A stretch of 64,000 nt of DNA from Neorhizobium galegae bv. officinalis (GCA_000985875.1 CCRI01000009.1:1-64000); one strand, 5' to 3'; positions 17,467-26,452 are shown, counted from the first letter of the stretch. Notes: generated by a model not told the origin, from the letters alone. A program made the numbers and translations.

Positions 17467-17882
17467 GTATTTCGTCGCTTTCCCTGAACGCTACTTTCGC
17501 CGCGCTTCGTGGCCACCGGCTGAAGACGGGGTTGACCGCCTTAGTCGCGAATCACTGTCCAACACGTAACGGAATGACCTTTAATTCCCGATTACCATTC
17601 GGCGGCCGTTTTTGACTCGAGGACCGTCCTACCAGAGGATCACCGGCCATGTTCGGTGCTATCGACCCACTCCGCCTATTTTGCCTTGAGATGGTGATTC
17701 CCACAAATTAACGATCCGTCAAGCCTTTCCATAGGTCATACCCAGGAAAAGTCAAAAATATGCCCTTTGAGGGGTCTAATAGGGGTACGCTCACCAGATT
17801 TAACCGATATGTAGGCGGCAGGCCCTGAAAGACAAGGCTTTGCGTAGACATAAAGGTTTATGCTTCTCGTTCGACACGTTCC
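17467..17882 (-). promoter_or_regulatory. Long rpoD leader with candidate promoter
   Basis: 416 bases without a gene. On the minus strand TTGACT (17755-17750), a 16-base spacer and TATGGA (17733-17728) make a plausible housekeeping promoter, which would give rpoD a leader of about 255 bases. No heat-shock-type promoter was recognised. A stable terminator for the gene upstream is not evident. Confidence 0.5.
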
Positions 17883-18230
17883 TCAGCGGGAAGCGCCGTC
17901 ATACTGGGTTACCGTGAGTGTAGCAATGTCGATTTCCGGCACGCATCTCAGGTTGATCGCCGCCATCTCCGCGCCATTCGGCATCGTCGCCTCGCTGAAC
18001 GGAGCGATCCCGCAATTGGTGCAGAAGTAGTGTGTGATCACATGCTTGTTGAACTGGTAGGAGGACAGATTCTCCCGCGAGGTCGCAAGCTCGAACTGAC
18101 TGCGCGGAACGAAGGCCAGAAGCACGCCCTTTCTCCGGCAGAGGGAACAGTTGCATTCCATCGCGGTATCGAACTCGCCCTCAGCCTCGAAGGCGACATT
18201 GCCGCAATGACAGCTTCCCGCAATCCGCAT
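17883..18230 (-). CDS. GFA / CENP-V-fold family protein
   Basis: 115 residues from the ATG at 18230, chosen for GGGGAG five bases upstream. Zinc-binding cysteines follow the family pattern: GSCHCGNVAFE, CNCSLCRRKG and FCTNCGIAPF. GFA proteins bind glutathione adducts or have unknown lyase roles; the name 'glutathione-dependent formaldehyde-activating' comes from Gfa of Paracoccus and the activity is not assured for paralogues. It sits between dnaG and rpoD on the same strand. Confidence 0.88.
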   Translation of the reverse strand: MRIAGSCHCGNVAFEAEGEFDTAMECNCSLCRRKGVLLAFVPRSQFELATSRENLSSYQFNKHVITHYFCTNCGIAPFSEATMPNGAEMAAINLRCVPEIDIATLTVTQYDGASR

Positions 18231-18317
18231 CAGGCTCCCCAATCAGCCGACTCACGCGGATACAATAGGGCCGCGTCATCATTCGGCAAGGGCCAGGATT
18301 TCACCGGCCACGCGTCC

Positions 18318-20321
18318 TCAGCCGTGGCTGACGGCCGCCCCCTTCACCCGGCCCGAAAGCACCCCGAAACCGTCGATAATCGCTTCCTGGTTTTCCATGC
18401 GGACGATTTCGAGCTGGACTTCGGAAAGTGCGCGCAAAAGCGGCTCGATCTCGCGGGCATCGCCCGCTTCCGTCGTTTCGGCGATCTCCCGCTCCAGCTC
18501 GATCTTCTGAAGCCTGAGCGCCTTGGTGCGCTTGTGCAGCGAGAGCGCCTGGCGATAGCCCTCGCGGGCATCTTCCAGTGCGGCGATCTCGGTCGCGGTC
18601 CAGAGCCGCGCGTTACGCACCTGCTGGTCGAGCGACTTCAGGATGACGTCGAACCCCTCGCCGGCAAGCCGCTGCATCAGGTATTCGCGCGAAAGGTTGG
18701 CACCGGCCGTTGCGGCCGCCGGCAGCATCGCCGACCAGAAGCGCTGCAGGTCGCGGTTCTCGAAATCGATCGCGGCGATCTCGTCATATTCCTCCAGCAG
18801 CAGCTGCGGATGGTTGACGATGGTGAGCGCCAGCACGCTTTCGCGAAGCGCCGGCAGGTCGCGGTAACCGCGCACCAGACCGGAACGGGCAAGACGGTCT
18901 GAAACCCCCGCAGCCCGTCCTGCGGCACGAGGCCCCTGGGGCGGACCGCCCTGCCCCGGCTTGCCGCCGCCGGCACCGCGCTGAAAATTCTGGCGCCGGT
19001 CGCCGCCGCCGCGCGGAGCCGGCGCGAAAAAGCTGTTCAGCCGGTCGCGGATAGCCTGCTGGTAGTGCCGGCGCACGTTTTCGTCGGCGATGACGGAAAC
19101 GATCTGCTTCAACCGCGCCTCCAGTTCCGCACGTTTTTCCGGCGTATCGAAACTCGCCGACGACGCCTCTCGCTGCCAGATCATCTCCACCAGCGGCTTT
19201 GCTTCGTTAAGCACCTTGTCGAAGGGCGCGCGGCCTTCATGGCGGACGAGGTCGTCCGGGTCCTTGCCATCAGGCAGAAGCGCAAAACGCACCGATTTTC
19301 CCGGTTTCAGGAACGGAAGCGCCAGATCCGCGGCACGGCTTGCCGCCCTGAGGCCGGCACCGTCGCCGTCGAAGCAGAGCACCGGCTGCGGCGTCATCCG
19401 CCAGAGGAGCTCGAGCTGGTTTTCGGTGAGCGCGGTCCCGAGTGGTGCCACGGCATTCTCGACGCCCGCCTGGTGCAGCGCGATGACGTCCATGTACCCT
19501 TCGACGGCGATGATCGTACCCTCGCCCTGCCCCGGCTTTCCAACACCTTGGGCCCGCCTGGCACGCGAAAAATTGTAGAGCACCTGCCCCTTGTGGAAGA
19601 GCTCGGTCTCGTTGGAGTTGAGATATTTCGCCGGTGCATCAGGCGCCATCGCGCGGCCGCCGAACGCGATCACCTTTTCCCGCGACGACAGGATCGGAAA
19701 CATGATGCGGTCGCGAAAACGGTCGTAGGAGACCGCGATCCCCTCCCCGTGCACGACGAGGCCACAGGCCTCGATCTGGTCCTTCGGTACGCCCTTGGCG
19801 GCCAGATGTTCCTTCAGCGCATTGCGGCTTTCGGGCGCGTAACCGAGACGGAAGGTCTCAATGGTGCGGCCTGTAAGCCCGCGATCACGCAGGTAAGCGC
19901 GCGCCTTGGCCCCGACGGCGCTCTGGAGCTGGTCCTGGAAGAACTGCGTCGCCAGCTCCATGACGTCGAGCAGCGTCGTGCGTTCCTTCTCACGCTTCTC
20001 GGCCTGGGGGTCCGGCTGCGGCATGGCGATGCCGGCCATGTCGGCGACCGTCTGCACCGCTTCGGGAAAACTCTGCCCTTCGAGATCGGTCAGGAACCGG
20101 AAATGATCACCCGAGACCCCGCAGCCGAAGCAATGATACCGGCCCTTGCGGTCCTCGCAATGGAAGCTCGGGCTCTTCTCGCCATGGAAAGGGCAGCAGG
20201 CCCAATAGTCGCCGCGCGAGACGTTGGTCTTCTTGCGATCCCACGTCACCCGCCGGCCGACCACGCCCGATATCGGCACGCGATCGCGAATCTCGTCGAG
20301 AAAACTGTTGGAAAAGCGCAT
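18318..20321 (-). CDS. dnaG: DNA primase DnaG
   Basis: 667 residues. The N-terminal CHC2-type zinc ribbon is visible (CCPFHGEKSPSFHC, then CFGCGVSGD). The RNA polymerase core includes the TOPRIM motifs VEGYMDVIALHQAG and LCFDGDGAG. A Gly/Arg-rich linker (about 420-460) leads to the C-terminal helicase-interacting domain. It makes RNA primers for replication with DnaB. The ATG is followed immediately by conserved RFSNSFLDEIRDRVPIS, so the start is well placed. Confidence 0.98.
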   Translation of the reverse strand: MRFSNSFLDEIRDRVPISGVVGRRVTWDRKKTNVSRGDYWACCPFHGEKSPSFHCEDRKGRYHCFGCGVSGDHFRFLTDLEGQSFPEAVQTVADMAGIAMPQPDPQAEKREKERTTLLDVMELATQFFQDQLQSAVGAKARAYLRDRGLTGRTIETFRLGYAPESRNALKEHLAAKGVPKDQIEACGLVVHGEGIAVSYDRFRDRIMFPILSSREKVIAFGGRAMAPDAPAKYLNSNETELFHKGQVLYNFSRARRAQGVGKPGQGEGTIIAVEGYMDVIALHQAGVENAVAPLGTALTENQLELLWRMTPQPVLCFDGDGAGLRAASRAADLALPFLKPGKSVRFALLPDGKDPDDLVRHEGRAPFDKVLNEAKPLVEMIWQREASSASFDTPEKRAELEARLKQIVSVIADENVRRHYQQAIRDRLNSFFAPAPRGGGDRRQNFQRGAGGGKPGQGGPPQGPRAAGRAAGVSDRLARSGLVRGYRDLPALRESVLALTIVNHPQLLLEEYDEIAAIDFENRDLQRFWSAMLPAAATAGANLSREYLMQRLAGEGFDVILKSLDQQVRNARLWTATEIAALEDAREGYRQALSLHKRTKALRLQKIELEREIAETTEAGDAREIEPLLRALSEVQLEIVRMENQEAIIDGFGVLSGRVKGAAVSHG

Positions 20322-20422
20322 TTCTACCTCTGCCTTGGCTCTCCCATATAAGCATGGGTCGGAAGGAACGCTACCATCAAGACAAACGCTGCCCGCTATT
20401 CACAGGCCCGCCAGTCACGGGC

Positions 20423-20450
20423 TTGACTAGCTTGCACGTGTGTATATACA
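20423..20450 (+). promoter_or_regulatory. brnTA promoter with TGTATATACA dyad
   Basis: TTGACT (20423-20428), 16 bases, TATACA (20445-20450). The perfect dyad TGTATATACA (20441-20450) overlaps the -10 and could be the BrnA operator. A second ACACAT lies downstream at 20461. Confidence 0.55.
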
Positions 20451-20512
20451 TATTGCCCATACACATGGCGCATTACGTGCCTGAAGGCAATTCAAGTCTT
20501 TTAGGTACCGTT

Positions 20513-20806
20513 ATGAATCATGAGCAAGAACCGCTCTCCCTCTTCGAGTGGAATGAAGACAAGCGCAGAACCAATCTTGAAAAGCATCAGATCGATTTCG
20601 AAGATGCAGTGTTCGCTCTGCAGGAGCCCCGCCTCGAATTTCGCTCGGATCGAAACGGAGAAGTCCGCACCCTTGCAGTTTGTCCCAACACAGAACGCCT
20701 TATCGCAGTCGTCTACACGATGAGAGGCGAAAAGTGCCGGATCATCTCAGCACGAACGGCCAGACAGAATGAGCAAAGACTTTATTACGAGCGTTACCCT
20801 CGATGA
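20513..20806 (+). CDS. brnT: BrnT-family ribonuclease toxin
   Basis: 97 residues from the ATG at 20513, with AGGTA eight bases upstream; the longer frame has no ribosome site. BrnT hallmarks are FEWNEDKRRTNLEKHQIDFEDAVF near the start and RIISARTARQNEQRLYYER at the end. BrnT is a RelE-like RNase that blocks translation and is neutralised by BrnA in a 2:2 complex. It overlaps the antitoxin gene by 38 bases, in the toxin-first order usual for brnTA. Confidence 0.9.
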   Translation: MNHEQEPLSLFEWNEDKRRTNLEKHQIDFEDAVFALQEPRLEFRSDRNGEVRTLAVCPNTERLIAVVYTMRGEKCRIISARTARQNEQRLYYERYPR

Positions 20807-21101
20807 ACTTCGCCTGAAGCGTGCTCGAGGCGAAAAAAGCAAGACCGACTGGGCGCGTGTCGATGCCATGACCGATGAGGATATCGACCGCGCGATTGCG
20901 GATGACCCCGATTGGGCGGAGTTCAAGGATATCGACTGGTCCAAGGCGACGCTTGTCGTGCCGAAGCCCAAGAAGTCCATCTCCCTTCGTGTCGATGAGG
21001 ACGTCATCGATTTCTTCAAGTCGACAGGCAAAGGCTACCAGACCCGCATCAACGCTGTGCTCAGACACTACATGCGCGAACAGAAGCGCCGTAACAAATA
21101 G
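20769..21101 (+). CDS. brnA: BrnA-family antitoxin
   Basis: 110 residues. The C-terminal ribbon-helix-helix reads KKSISLRVDEDVIDFFKSTGKGYQTRINAVLRHYM, the BrnA DNA-binding domain; the N-terminal half with WARVDAMTDEDIDRAIADDPDW contacts BrnT. It should repress its own promoter at the TGTATATACA dyad. The operon ends at a strong hairpin. Confidence 0.92.
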   Translation: MSKDFITSVTLDELRLKRARGEKSKTDWARVDAMTDEDIDRAIADDPDWAEFKDIDWSKATLVVPKPKKSISLRVDEDVIDFFKSTGKGYQTRINAVLRHYMREQKRRNK

Positions 21102-21147
21102 GAATCGGCGGCAAGTCCGCGATCCGGCGGGCGAGATCCGGAAGAGC

Positions 21148-21186
21148 AAAAAGGCGGGAAGCCGATGATCGGATTCCCGCCTTTCA
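21148..21186. terminator. Bidirectional terminator of brnTA and yqeY
   Basis: AAAGGCGGGAA (21150-21160) pairs perfectly with TTCCCGCCTTT (21174-21184), and the loop extends the stem with CCGA/TCGG. The position between convergent genes and A/T flanks on both sides suit termination both ways. Confidence 0.85.
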
Positions 21187-21208
21187 TTGCCGGTATTGAA
21201 AGGGCAGC

Positions 21209-21661
21209 TTACTTCAGAAGATCTTTCACCACGCCGGAAGCCTTGGCGAAATCCATCTGACCCGGATGCTTTTCCTTCAGCACCGCCATGACCTTGCCCA
21301 TGTCGCGCAGGCCCTGCGCGCCGGACTCGGCGATCGCCGCCTTGATCAGCTCCTGCACCTTCTCGTCCGAGAGCTGTTCGGGCATGAAGCCCTTGATGAT
21401 CTCGATTTCCGCGCGCTCCTGCGTCGCAAGCTCGGCGCGTCCGGCATCCTCGTAGATCTTCGCCGATTCTTCGCGCTGCTTCACCATCTTCTGGAGGATC
21501 TGCAGGATGTCGTCATCGCTGACCGGGTCCTTGCCGAGACCGCGATTGGCGATATCGCGATCCTTGATCGCAGTCTGGATCAGCCGCACGGTCGAAAGCC
21601 GGCGGGTGTCCTTGGCCTTCATGGATTCCTTCAGCGCATCGGAAAGCTTGTCGCGCAACAT
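21209..21661 (-). CDS. GatB/YqeY domain protein
   Basis: 150 residues from the ATG at 21661, where AAGGAG lies upstream; the frame extends 21 codons further without a ribosome site. The sequence LRDKLSDALKESMKAKDTRRLSTVRLIQTAIKDRDI and KGFMPEQLSDEKVQELI is characteristic. The fold resembles the tRNA-binding tail of GatB, but free-standing YqeY has no proven function. The yqeY-dnaG-rpoD neighbourhood is widespread. It is divergent from carA. Confidence 0.93.
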   Translation of the reverse strand: MLRDKLSDALKESMKAKDTRRLSTVRLIQTAIKDRDIANRGLGKDPVSDDDILQILQKMVKQREESAKIYEDAGRAELATQERAEIEIIKGFMPEQLSDEKVQELIKAAIAESGAQGLRDMGKVMAVLKEKHPGQMDFAKASGVVKDLLK

Positions 21662-21981
21662 CGTTTTTTCTCCTTGGGAAAAGCCCGGTCGCAGGCTGGG
21701 TGAATTGTGGCTTTTCCTTGGCATTCACGCCGCAGTCATAGACGACAGGTCCGGGCCGATCAAATCAATTCGCCCAAACCGTTGAATCCCATGGCTTATA
21801 AACCCCGTGGAATTCTTGAGCGCCGAGATTGACCACCTCGCCCGCTTTGTCTATTTTCCGGCACCTGCACGAGATTTAGAGGTTTGGGCTTGCGCCGGGA
21901 TTTCCGCGCGCCCGTCTCTCACGACCATAGATGGCCCCCACGGCCTGTCTCTTCAAGGAACGGGACCGGTGAGGCAGAAGG

Positions 21982-23193
21982 ATGGATATGACCGCGACCG
22001 CTCCCTGGACCACCAAGAAACCCACCGCACTGCTCGTTCTGGCCGACGGCACCGTGATCGAAGGAACCGGCATCGGCGCCACCGGCAAGGTGCCGGCCGA
22101 AGTGGTGTTCAACACCGCGCTGACCGGCTACCAGGAAATCCTGACCGACCCCTCCTATCTCGGCCAGATCGTCACCTTCACCTTCCCGCATATCGGCAAT
22201 ATCGGTACCAACGAGGAAGACATCGAGGATCTGACGCCGGCAGCCCGCCGCGGCGCGGTCGGCACGATCTTCAAGGCCGACATCACCGAACCCTCCAACT
22301 ACCGCGCCGCCAAGGATCTCGACGGCTGGCTGAAGGCCCGCGGCATCATCGGCCTGTCCGGCATCGACACCCGTGCGCTCACCGCCTGGATCCGCCAGAA
22401 CGGCGCCCCGAACGCCGTCATCGCCCATGATCCGAACGGCGTCTTCGACATCGAGGCGCTGAAGGCCGAAGCTCGTGCCTGGAGCGGGCTCGAAGGCCTC
22501 GACCTGGCCAAGGAGGCCACCTCCGGCCAGTCCTCGCAATGGGACCAAAAGCCCTGGGTCTGGAACGAAGGCTACGGCGAACTGAAGCCGGAAGATGCGA
22601 AATATCACATCGTCTGCATCGACTACGGCGTGAAGCGCAACATCCTGCGCCTCTTTGCCGGCCTCGACTGCAAGGTGACGGTCGTGCCCGCCCAGACCTC
22701 GGCCGAAGACATCCTGGCGCTGAAGCCGGACGGCATCTTCCTGTCGAACGGCCCCGGCGACCCGGCCGCCACCGGCGAATATGCCGTGCCGGTGATCCGG
22801 AACGTCATCAAGACCGACATCCCGACCTTCGGCATCTGCCTCGGCCACCAGATGCTCGGTCTCGCTCTCGGCGCAAAAACCGAGAAGATGCACCAGGGCC
22901 ATCACGGCGCCAACCATCCGGTCAAGGACCACACCACCGGCAAGGTGGAGATCGTCTCGATGAACCACGGCTTCGCGGTCGATTCGAAGTCTCTGCCGCA
23001 AGGGGTTGAGGAGACTCACATTTCGCTCTTCGACGGCACCAATTGCGGCCTGCGCGTCACCGGCAAGCAGGTCTTCTCCGTCCAGCATCACCCGGAAGCC
23101 TCGCCCGGCCCGCAGGACAGCCACTATCTCTTCCGCCGCTTCATCAACATGGTGCGCGAGAAGAAGGGCGAGCCTGCCCTTGCGGAACGCTGA
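21982..23193 (+). CDS. carA: Carbamoyl-phosphate synthase small subunit
   Basis: 403 residues. The N-terminal CPSase small-chain domain ends near 190. The class I glutamine amidotransferase domain follows with nucleophile Cys286 in FGICLGHQ and the His370/Glu372 pair in QHHPEAS. It hydrolyses glutamine and channels ammonia to CarB to make carbamoyl phosphate for pyrimidines and arginine. carB is about 9 kb away on the same strand rather than adjacent, so the two subunits are expressed from separate transcripts here. A ribosome site (AGAAGGA) precedes the ATG. Confidence 0.98.
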   Translation: MDMTATAPWTTKKPTALLVLADGTVIEGTGIGATGKVPAEVVFNTALTGYQEILTDPSYLGQIVTFTFPHIGNIGTNEEDIEDLTPAARRGAVGTIFKADITEPSNYRAAKDLDGWLKARGIIGLSGIDTRALTAWIRQNGAPNAVIAHDPNGVFDIEALKAEARAWSGLEGLDLAKEATSGQSSQWDQKPWVWNEGYGELKPEDAKYHIVCIDYGVKRNILRLFAGLDCKVTVVPAQTSAEDILALKPDGIFLSNGPGDPAATGEYAVPVIRNVIKTDIPTFGICLGHQMLGLALGAKTEKMHQGHHGANHPVKDHTTGKVEIVSMNHGFAVDSKSLPQGVEETHISLFDGTNCGLRVTGKQVFSVQHHPEASPGPQDSHYLFRRFINMVREKKGEPALAER

Positions 23194-23227
23194 TTTCCGG
23201 CGCCCTTAAAAAATCCGCAGACGCCTA

Positions 23228-23258
23228 TTGACCTCAACATTGGTTGAGGTCCCATAAA
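23228..23258 (+). promoter_or_regulatory. SoxR-like MerR-type promoter
   Basis: TTGACC (23228-23233) and CATAAA (23253-23258) are 19 bases apart, the overlong spacer typical of MerR-family activation. The spacer carries the dyad CCTCAACATTGGTTGAGG (23232-23249), whose outer halves CCTCAA and TTGAGG with six bases between match the classical SoxR box. It serves the ABM monooxygenase gene. Confidence 0.7.
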
Positions 23259-23260
23259 CG

Positions 23261-23289
23261 CCCCTGTTCAGAAACGAGCAGGGGTTTTT
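23261..23289 (+). terminator. carA terminator overlapping the next promoter's start site
   Basis: CCCCTG (23261-23266) pairs with CAGGGG (23279-23284), followed by five Ts. The next promoter should start transcription at about 23265, inside the left arm, so its own message cannot form the hairpin; AGGGG then serves as ribosome site for the ATG at 23293. Confidence 0.7.
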
Positions 23290-23292
23290 CAT

Positions 23293-23643
23293 ATGAGCGA
23301 AATACAGAATCGACGCATCTTTCGCGTCAACAGGTTTGCAGTTCCGGTCGAAGGGCGCGAGGAATTCATGGCGCTGGTTCACAGAACACATGAGGTGATC
23401 CGCGCCCAGCCGGGTTTCGTCGAGGATCTGATCCTGGAACAGGCTTCCAGCGCCGGACTGTTCAACGTCATCACCATCCTCCAGTTCGAAGGCGAGCACG
23501 TCCTTCAACCGGTCATCGCCGCAGTCGCAAAATCGGATGAGGATGCAGGCATCGATCGGCAGGCATTGAGCCGACGCCTCGGCGTGGAGACCAACATCGG
23601 CTTCTACCACAGGGCGGTTCTGCAGGAACTCCTCCCAGCCTGA
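23293..23643 (+). CDS. Antibiotic biosynthesis monooxygenase (ABM) domain protein
   Basis: 116 residues. A ferredoxin-like ABM fold is indicated by RRIFRVNRFAVPVEGREEFMALV, RAQPGFVEDLILEQ and NVITILQFEGEHV. Such cofactor-free dimers oxidise quinols or remove redox-active aromatic compounds. The SoxR-like promoter fits that: SoxR is activated by redox-cycling compounds, and ABM monooxygenases are recurrent members of SoxR regulons outside enterics. No soxR gene lies in this window. Confidence 0.8.
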   Translation: MSEIQNRRIFRVNRFAVPVEGREEFMALVHRTHEVIRAQPGFVEDLILEQASSAGLFNVITILQFEGEHVLQPVIAAVAKSDEDAGIDRQALSRRLGVETNIGFYHRAVLQELLPA

Positions 23644-23667
23644 CCAACACGGACAGCCCGCTGAAAC

Positions 23668-25065
23668 TCAGTGGGCCGCCATCGTCCGGCGGTTGACCAG
23701 CAGCCAGAAGCGGCCGCAAAGCAAAGCAGCCGCAGCCGCAAGCCCGGTCACGAAGCCGAACCAGACGCCCTCGCCGCGAAAACCGAGCGGGAAGGCGAAC
23801 ACCCAGGCGCAGGAAAAACCGATCGGCCAATAGGCGATCAGCGCCAGCACCATCGGCACCCGGGTGTCTTTCAGGCCACGCAACAGGCTGGCACCGACCA
23901 CCTGCAACCCGTCGACCAGCTGGAAAGCCCCGGCGATCACGATCAGCGGCACCGCCAATTCCAGCACTGTCGCGGCATCCTCCTTGCGTATATCCAGGAA
24001 GAGATTGCCGAAGAAGCGCGGGATCGTCGCATAAAGCACGCTGCCGATCGTCGTGAAGAGCACGCTGACCACGAGCACGGCGATCGCCGCCCGCTTGACG
24101 CCGAGCAGATCGCCGCGGCCGTCGGCGAGCCCGACGCGCACCGTCGCCACCTGCGACAGGCCGAGCGGGATCATGAAGGCGATCGCCGCGAGCTGCAGCG
24201 CGATGCCGTGGGCTGCGAGTTCCAGCTTGCCGATCACGCCCATCAGCAGCGACGCGGCCGAAAACAGGCTGGTCTCCGCCAGAATGGTGAAGCTGATCGG
24301 CAGGCCGAGCACGATGATCTCGCGCACCATGCTCCAGTCCGGCCGCCAGAAGCGCACGAAGATCTCGTAGGCACGCATTTTCGGCTGGCTTTCCACATAA
24401 AGGAGAGCGGCCACGAAACCGAACAGGTTGGCGGCAACGGAAGCGATCGCAGCCCCGTGTAGCCCCATTTCCGGCGCGCCTAAATGGCCGAAGATCAGCA
24501 GATAGGCGAGACCGGCATTGATGAAGAACATCGCGATCGTGACGTAGAGCACGATGCCGCCCTTCTCCAGCCCGGTGACGAAGCTTCGAAGCGCCATCAG
24601 CCCGAGTGCCGGGAAAATGCCCCATTGGGCGATGCGCAGATAACTCTGTGCATTCGCCGCAACATCCGGCTGCTGCCCGAGCGTCAGAAGGATGGGTTCG
24701 GAAAACCACAGGAGCGGCGCCGTCAGCACGCCGAAAGCAAGCGCGATCCACAGCCCCATGCGCACCGCACGGCGCACCGAGCGGGTATCCCCATGCCCGA
24801 GCGCCTGGGCCACCATCGGCACCACGGCGCTGGTAAACCCGGTGCCGAAGATGAAGACCAGGAAGAACATCTGGGTGGCGAGCACCACCGAGGCGAGTTC
24901 GGTTGTCCCGAGCCAGCCGACCAGGATGACGTCCGTCGTGTTGATTGCCATCTGCGCCAGCTGCGCCCCAACCAGCGGCACGCCGAGTGCCAGGGTCGCA
25001 CGCATGTGCGCGGACCAGGAATTGTCCGTCGTCGTTACAGCCATGGTGGTGGAAAGGCTCGACAT
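23668..25065 (-). CDS. MATE-family multidrug exporter (NorM-like)
   Basis: 465 residues from the ATG at 25065, chosen for the strong GGAGGTG before it; the open frame upstream is not coding. About twelve membrane segments in two halves are visible, with MATE features such as LGVPLVGAQLAQMAINTTDVILVGWLG in the first helices. It exports cationic drugs or metabolites using Na+ or H+. It is convergent with the ABM gene and follows the TetA-like exporter gene after 127 bases. Confidence 0.92.
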   Translation of the reverse strand: MSSLSTTMAVTTTDNSWSAHMRATLALGVPLVGAQLAQMAINTTDVILVGWLGTTELASVVLATQMFFLVFIFGTGFTSAVVPMVAQALGHGDTRSVRRAVRMGLWIALAFGVLTAPLLWFSEPILLTLGQQPDVAANAQSYLRIAQWGIFPALGLMALRSFVTGLEKGGIVLYVTIAMFFINAGLAYLLIFGHLGAPEMGLHGAAIASVAANLFGFVAALLYVESQPKMRAYEIFVRFWRPDWSMVREIIVLGLPISFTILAETSLFSAASLLMGVIGKLELAAHGIALQLAAIAFMIPLGLSQVATVRVGLADGRGDLLGVKRAAIAVLVVSVLFTTIGSVLYATIPRFFGNLFLDIRKEDAATVLELAVPLIVIAGAFQLVDGLQVVGASLLRGLKDTRVPMVLALIAYWPIGFSCAWVFAFPLGFRGEGVWFGFVTGLAAAAALLCGRFWLLVNRRTMAAH

Positions 25066-25192
25066 GGGCACCTCCGCAGACGAAAAAAGCCGCTTCCAGG
25101 AACTGGCGAGCGGCGGATGATGCAGCCTATAGAGGAGCATCATCCGTGCGGCAACACTTACAGGCGATTCAGTAGAATTTTTGGACGTCGGT

Positions 25193-26452
25193 TCAAGAAA
25201 TCTGATGAGTGAGCTCATTTTCGAGCGGAACCTCAGGCGTTTTTCGTGAAATCCGGCTCAAAAACACCAGAGTCGCACAAGCCAGGAAGATCGCCGCCAT
25301 CATGTAGGGTGCGCCCGCGAACTCCACTTTCGCATGCTCGCCCGTAAACGCGCTGAAGAGCTGCGTGAAGATCAACGGACCGATGATCGTCGTCAGGCTC
25401 GTGAGGCTGGTCATGGCACCCTGCAGCTCGCCCTGAGCCGACGGCGGGACCTTGGCCGAAGCGATGCTTCGGAGCGCCGGATCGGCGACGTTTTCGATCG
25501 TGGTCACAAGGATGACGGCATAGACCATCCACCCCTGCCACGCGAACGCATAGCCGGTGAGGCCGAGGCAGGAGAAGCAGAGCCCGAGCACCGCCGTCCT
25601 CCATTCGCCGAGCACCGGCACCAGTTTCGGCAGGATGAAGCCCATGACCACGGCAGCGCAGATGCCGAACAGCCCGAGCGACAGGCCGATCTGCCCCTCG
25701 CTCCAGCCGTAGCGATAGGCGGAGACGAAGGACCAGACCGACGGATAGACGGCGTGCGCCAGCCAGTAGAGGAACATCACCAGCATGACCCAGCCGATGC
25801 CCGGATAGTGGCGCATCTGACGCAGGGCGCCGAGCGGATTGGCGCGCTTCAGCTCGAACTTGCGGCGGTTCGCCTTGTCGAGCGTTTCCGGCAGCAGGAA
25901 CCAGGAGGCGACGAAATTGGCGAGCGACAACAGCCCGGCCCCGAGGAAAGGCACGCGCGGCCCGAGTTCGCCAAGCAGGCCGCCGATCACCGGCCCGACC
26001 GTGAAACCGACGCCGAATGCGATGCCGATCAGGCCAAAATTCTTGGCGCGGTTCTCGTCGTTGCTGATGTCGGCAATGTAAGCCGAGCAGGTAGCGAAAC
26101 TACCGCCGGAAATGCCGGCCAGCACCCGGCCGACGAACAGCATCCAGAAGCTGGTGGCAGCCGCGCAGATCAGATTGTCGAGTGCGAACGTAAGGACCGA
26201 TGCGAGCAGGATCGGCCGCCGACCAAACCGGTCGGAAAGGTTGCCCAGCAACGGCGCGAACAGGAACTGCATGGCCGAATAGATGAGCAGCAGCCAGCCG
26301 CCATCGACGGCCGCCGCGCTCATGTCGTCGCCGGTCAGCTCGCGCAGGAAGGTCGGCAGCACGGGCATGATGATCGCGATCCCGATGATATCGAGGAACA
26401 GGATCATGAAGACGAGGAAAAGGCCGCGGCGGACAAATTTCGGGTCGAGCAT
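25193..26452 (-). CDS. TCR/Tet-family MFS exporter
   Basis: 419 residues from the ATG at 26452 (an upstream in-frame TTG is less likely). Twelve membrane segments; motif A in the 2-3 loop is LGNLSDRFGRRPILL and motif C in helix 5 is GIAFGVGFTVGPVIGGLLGE, both typical of 12-helix drug/H+ antiporters. Overall it resembles TetA class proteins, which export tetracycline with Mg2+, but substrate cannot be assigned. No divergent tetR lies beside it, which argues against a dedicated tetracycline determinant. Confidence 0.88.
   Translation of the reverse strand: MLDPKFVRRGLFLVFMILFLDIIGIAIIMPVLPTFLRELTGDDMSAAAVDGGWLLLIYSAMQFLFAPLLGNLSDRFGRRPILLASVLTFALDNLICAAATSFWMLFVGRVLAGISGGSFATCSAYIADISNDENRAKNFGLIGIAFGVGFTVGPVIGGLLGELGPRVPFLGAGLLSLANFVASWFLLPETLDKANRRKFELKRANPLGALRQMRHYPGIGWVMLVMFLYWLAHAVYPSVWSFVSAYRYGWSEGQIGLSLGLFGICAAVVMGFILPKLVPVLGEWRTAVLGLCFSCLGLTGYAFAWQGWMVYAVILVTTIENVADPALRSIASAKVPPSAQGELQGAMTSLTSLTTIIGPLIFTQLFSAFTGEHAKVEFAGAPYMMAAIFLACATLVFLSRISRKTPEVPLENELTHQIS

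Noticed and set aside
15691..17487. 598-codon open frame on the plus strand across rpoD
   Set aside because: Antisense shadow of rpoD; low-complexity Leu/Arg/Asp composition, no ribosome site or motif.
25193..26452. TetA-like exporter as a tetracycline resistance gene
   Set aside because: No divergent tetR or mobile context; substrate cannot be read from the sequence.
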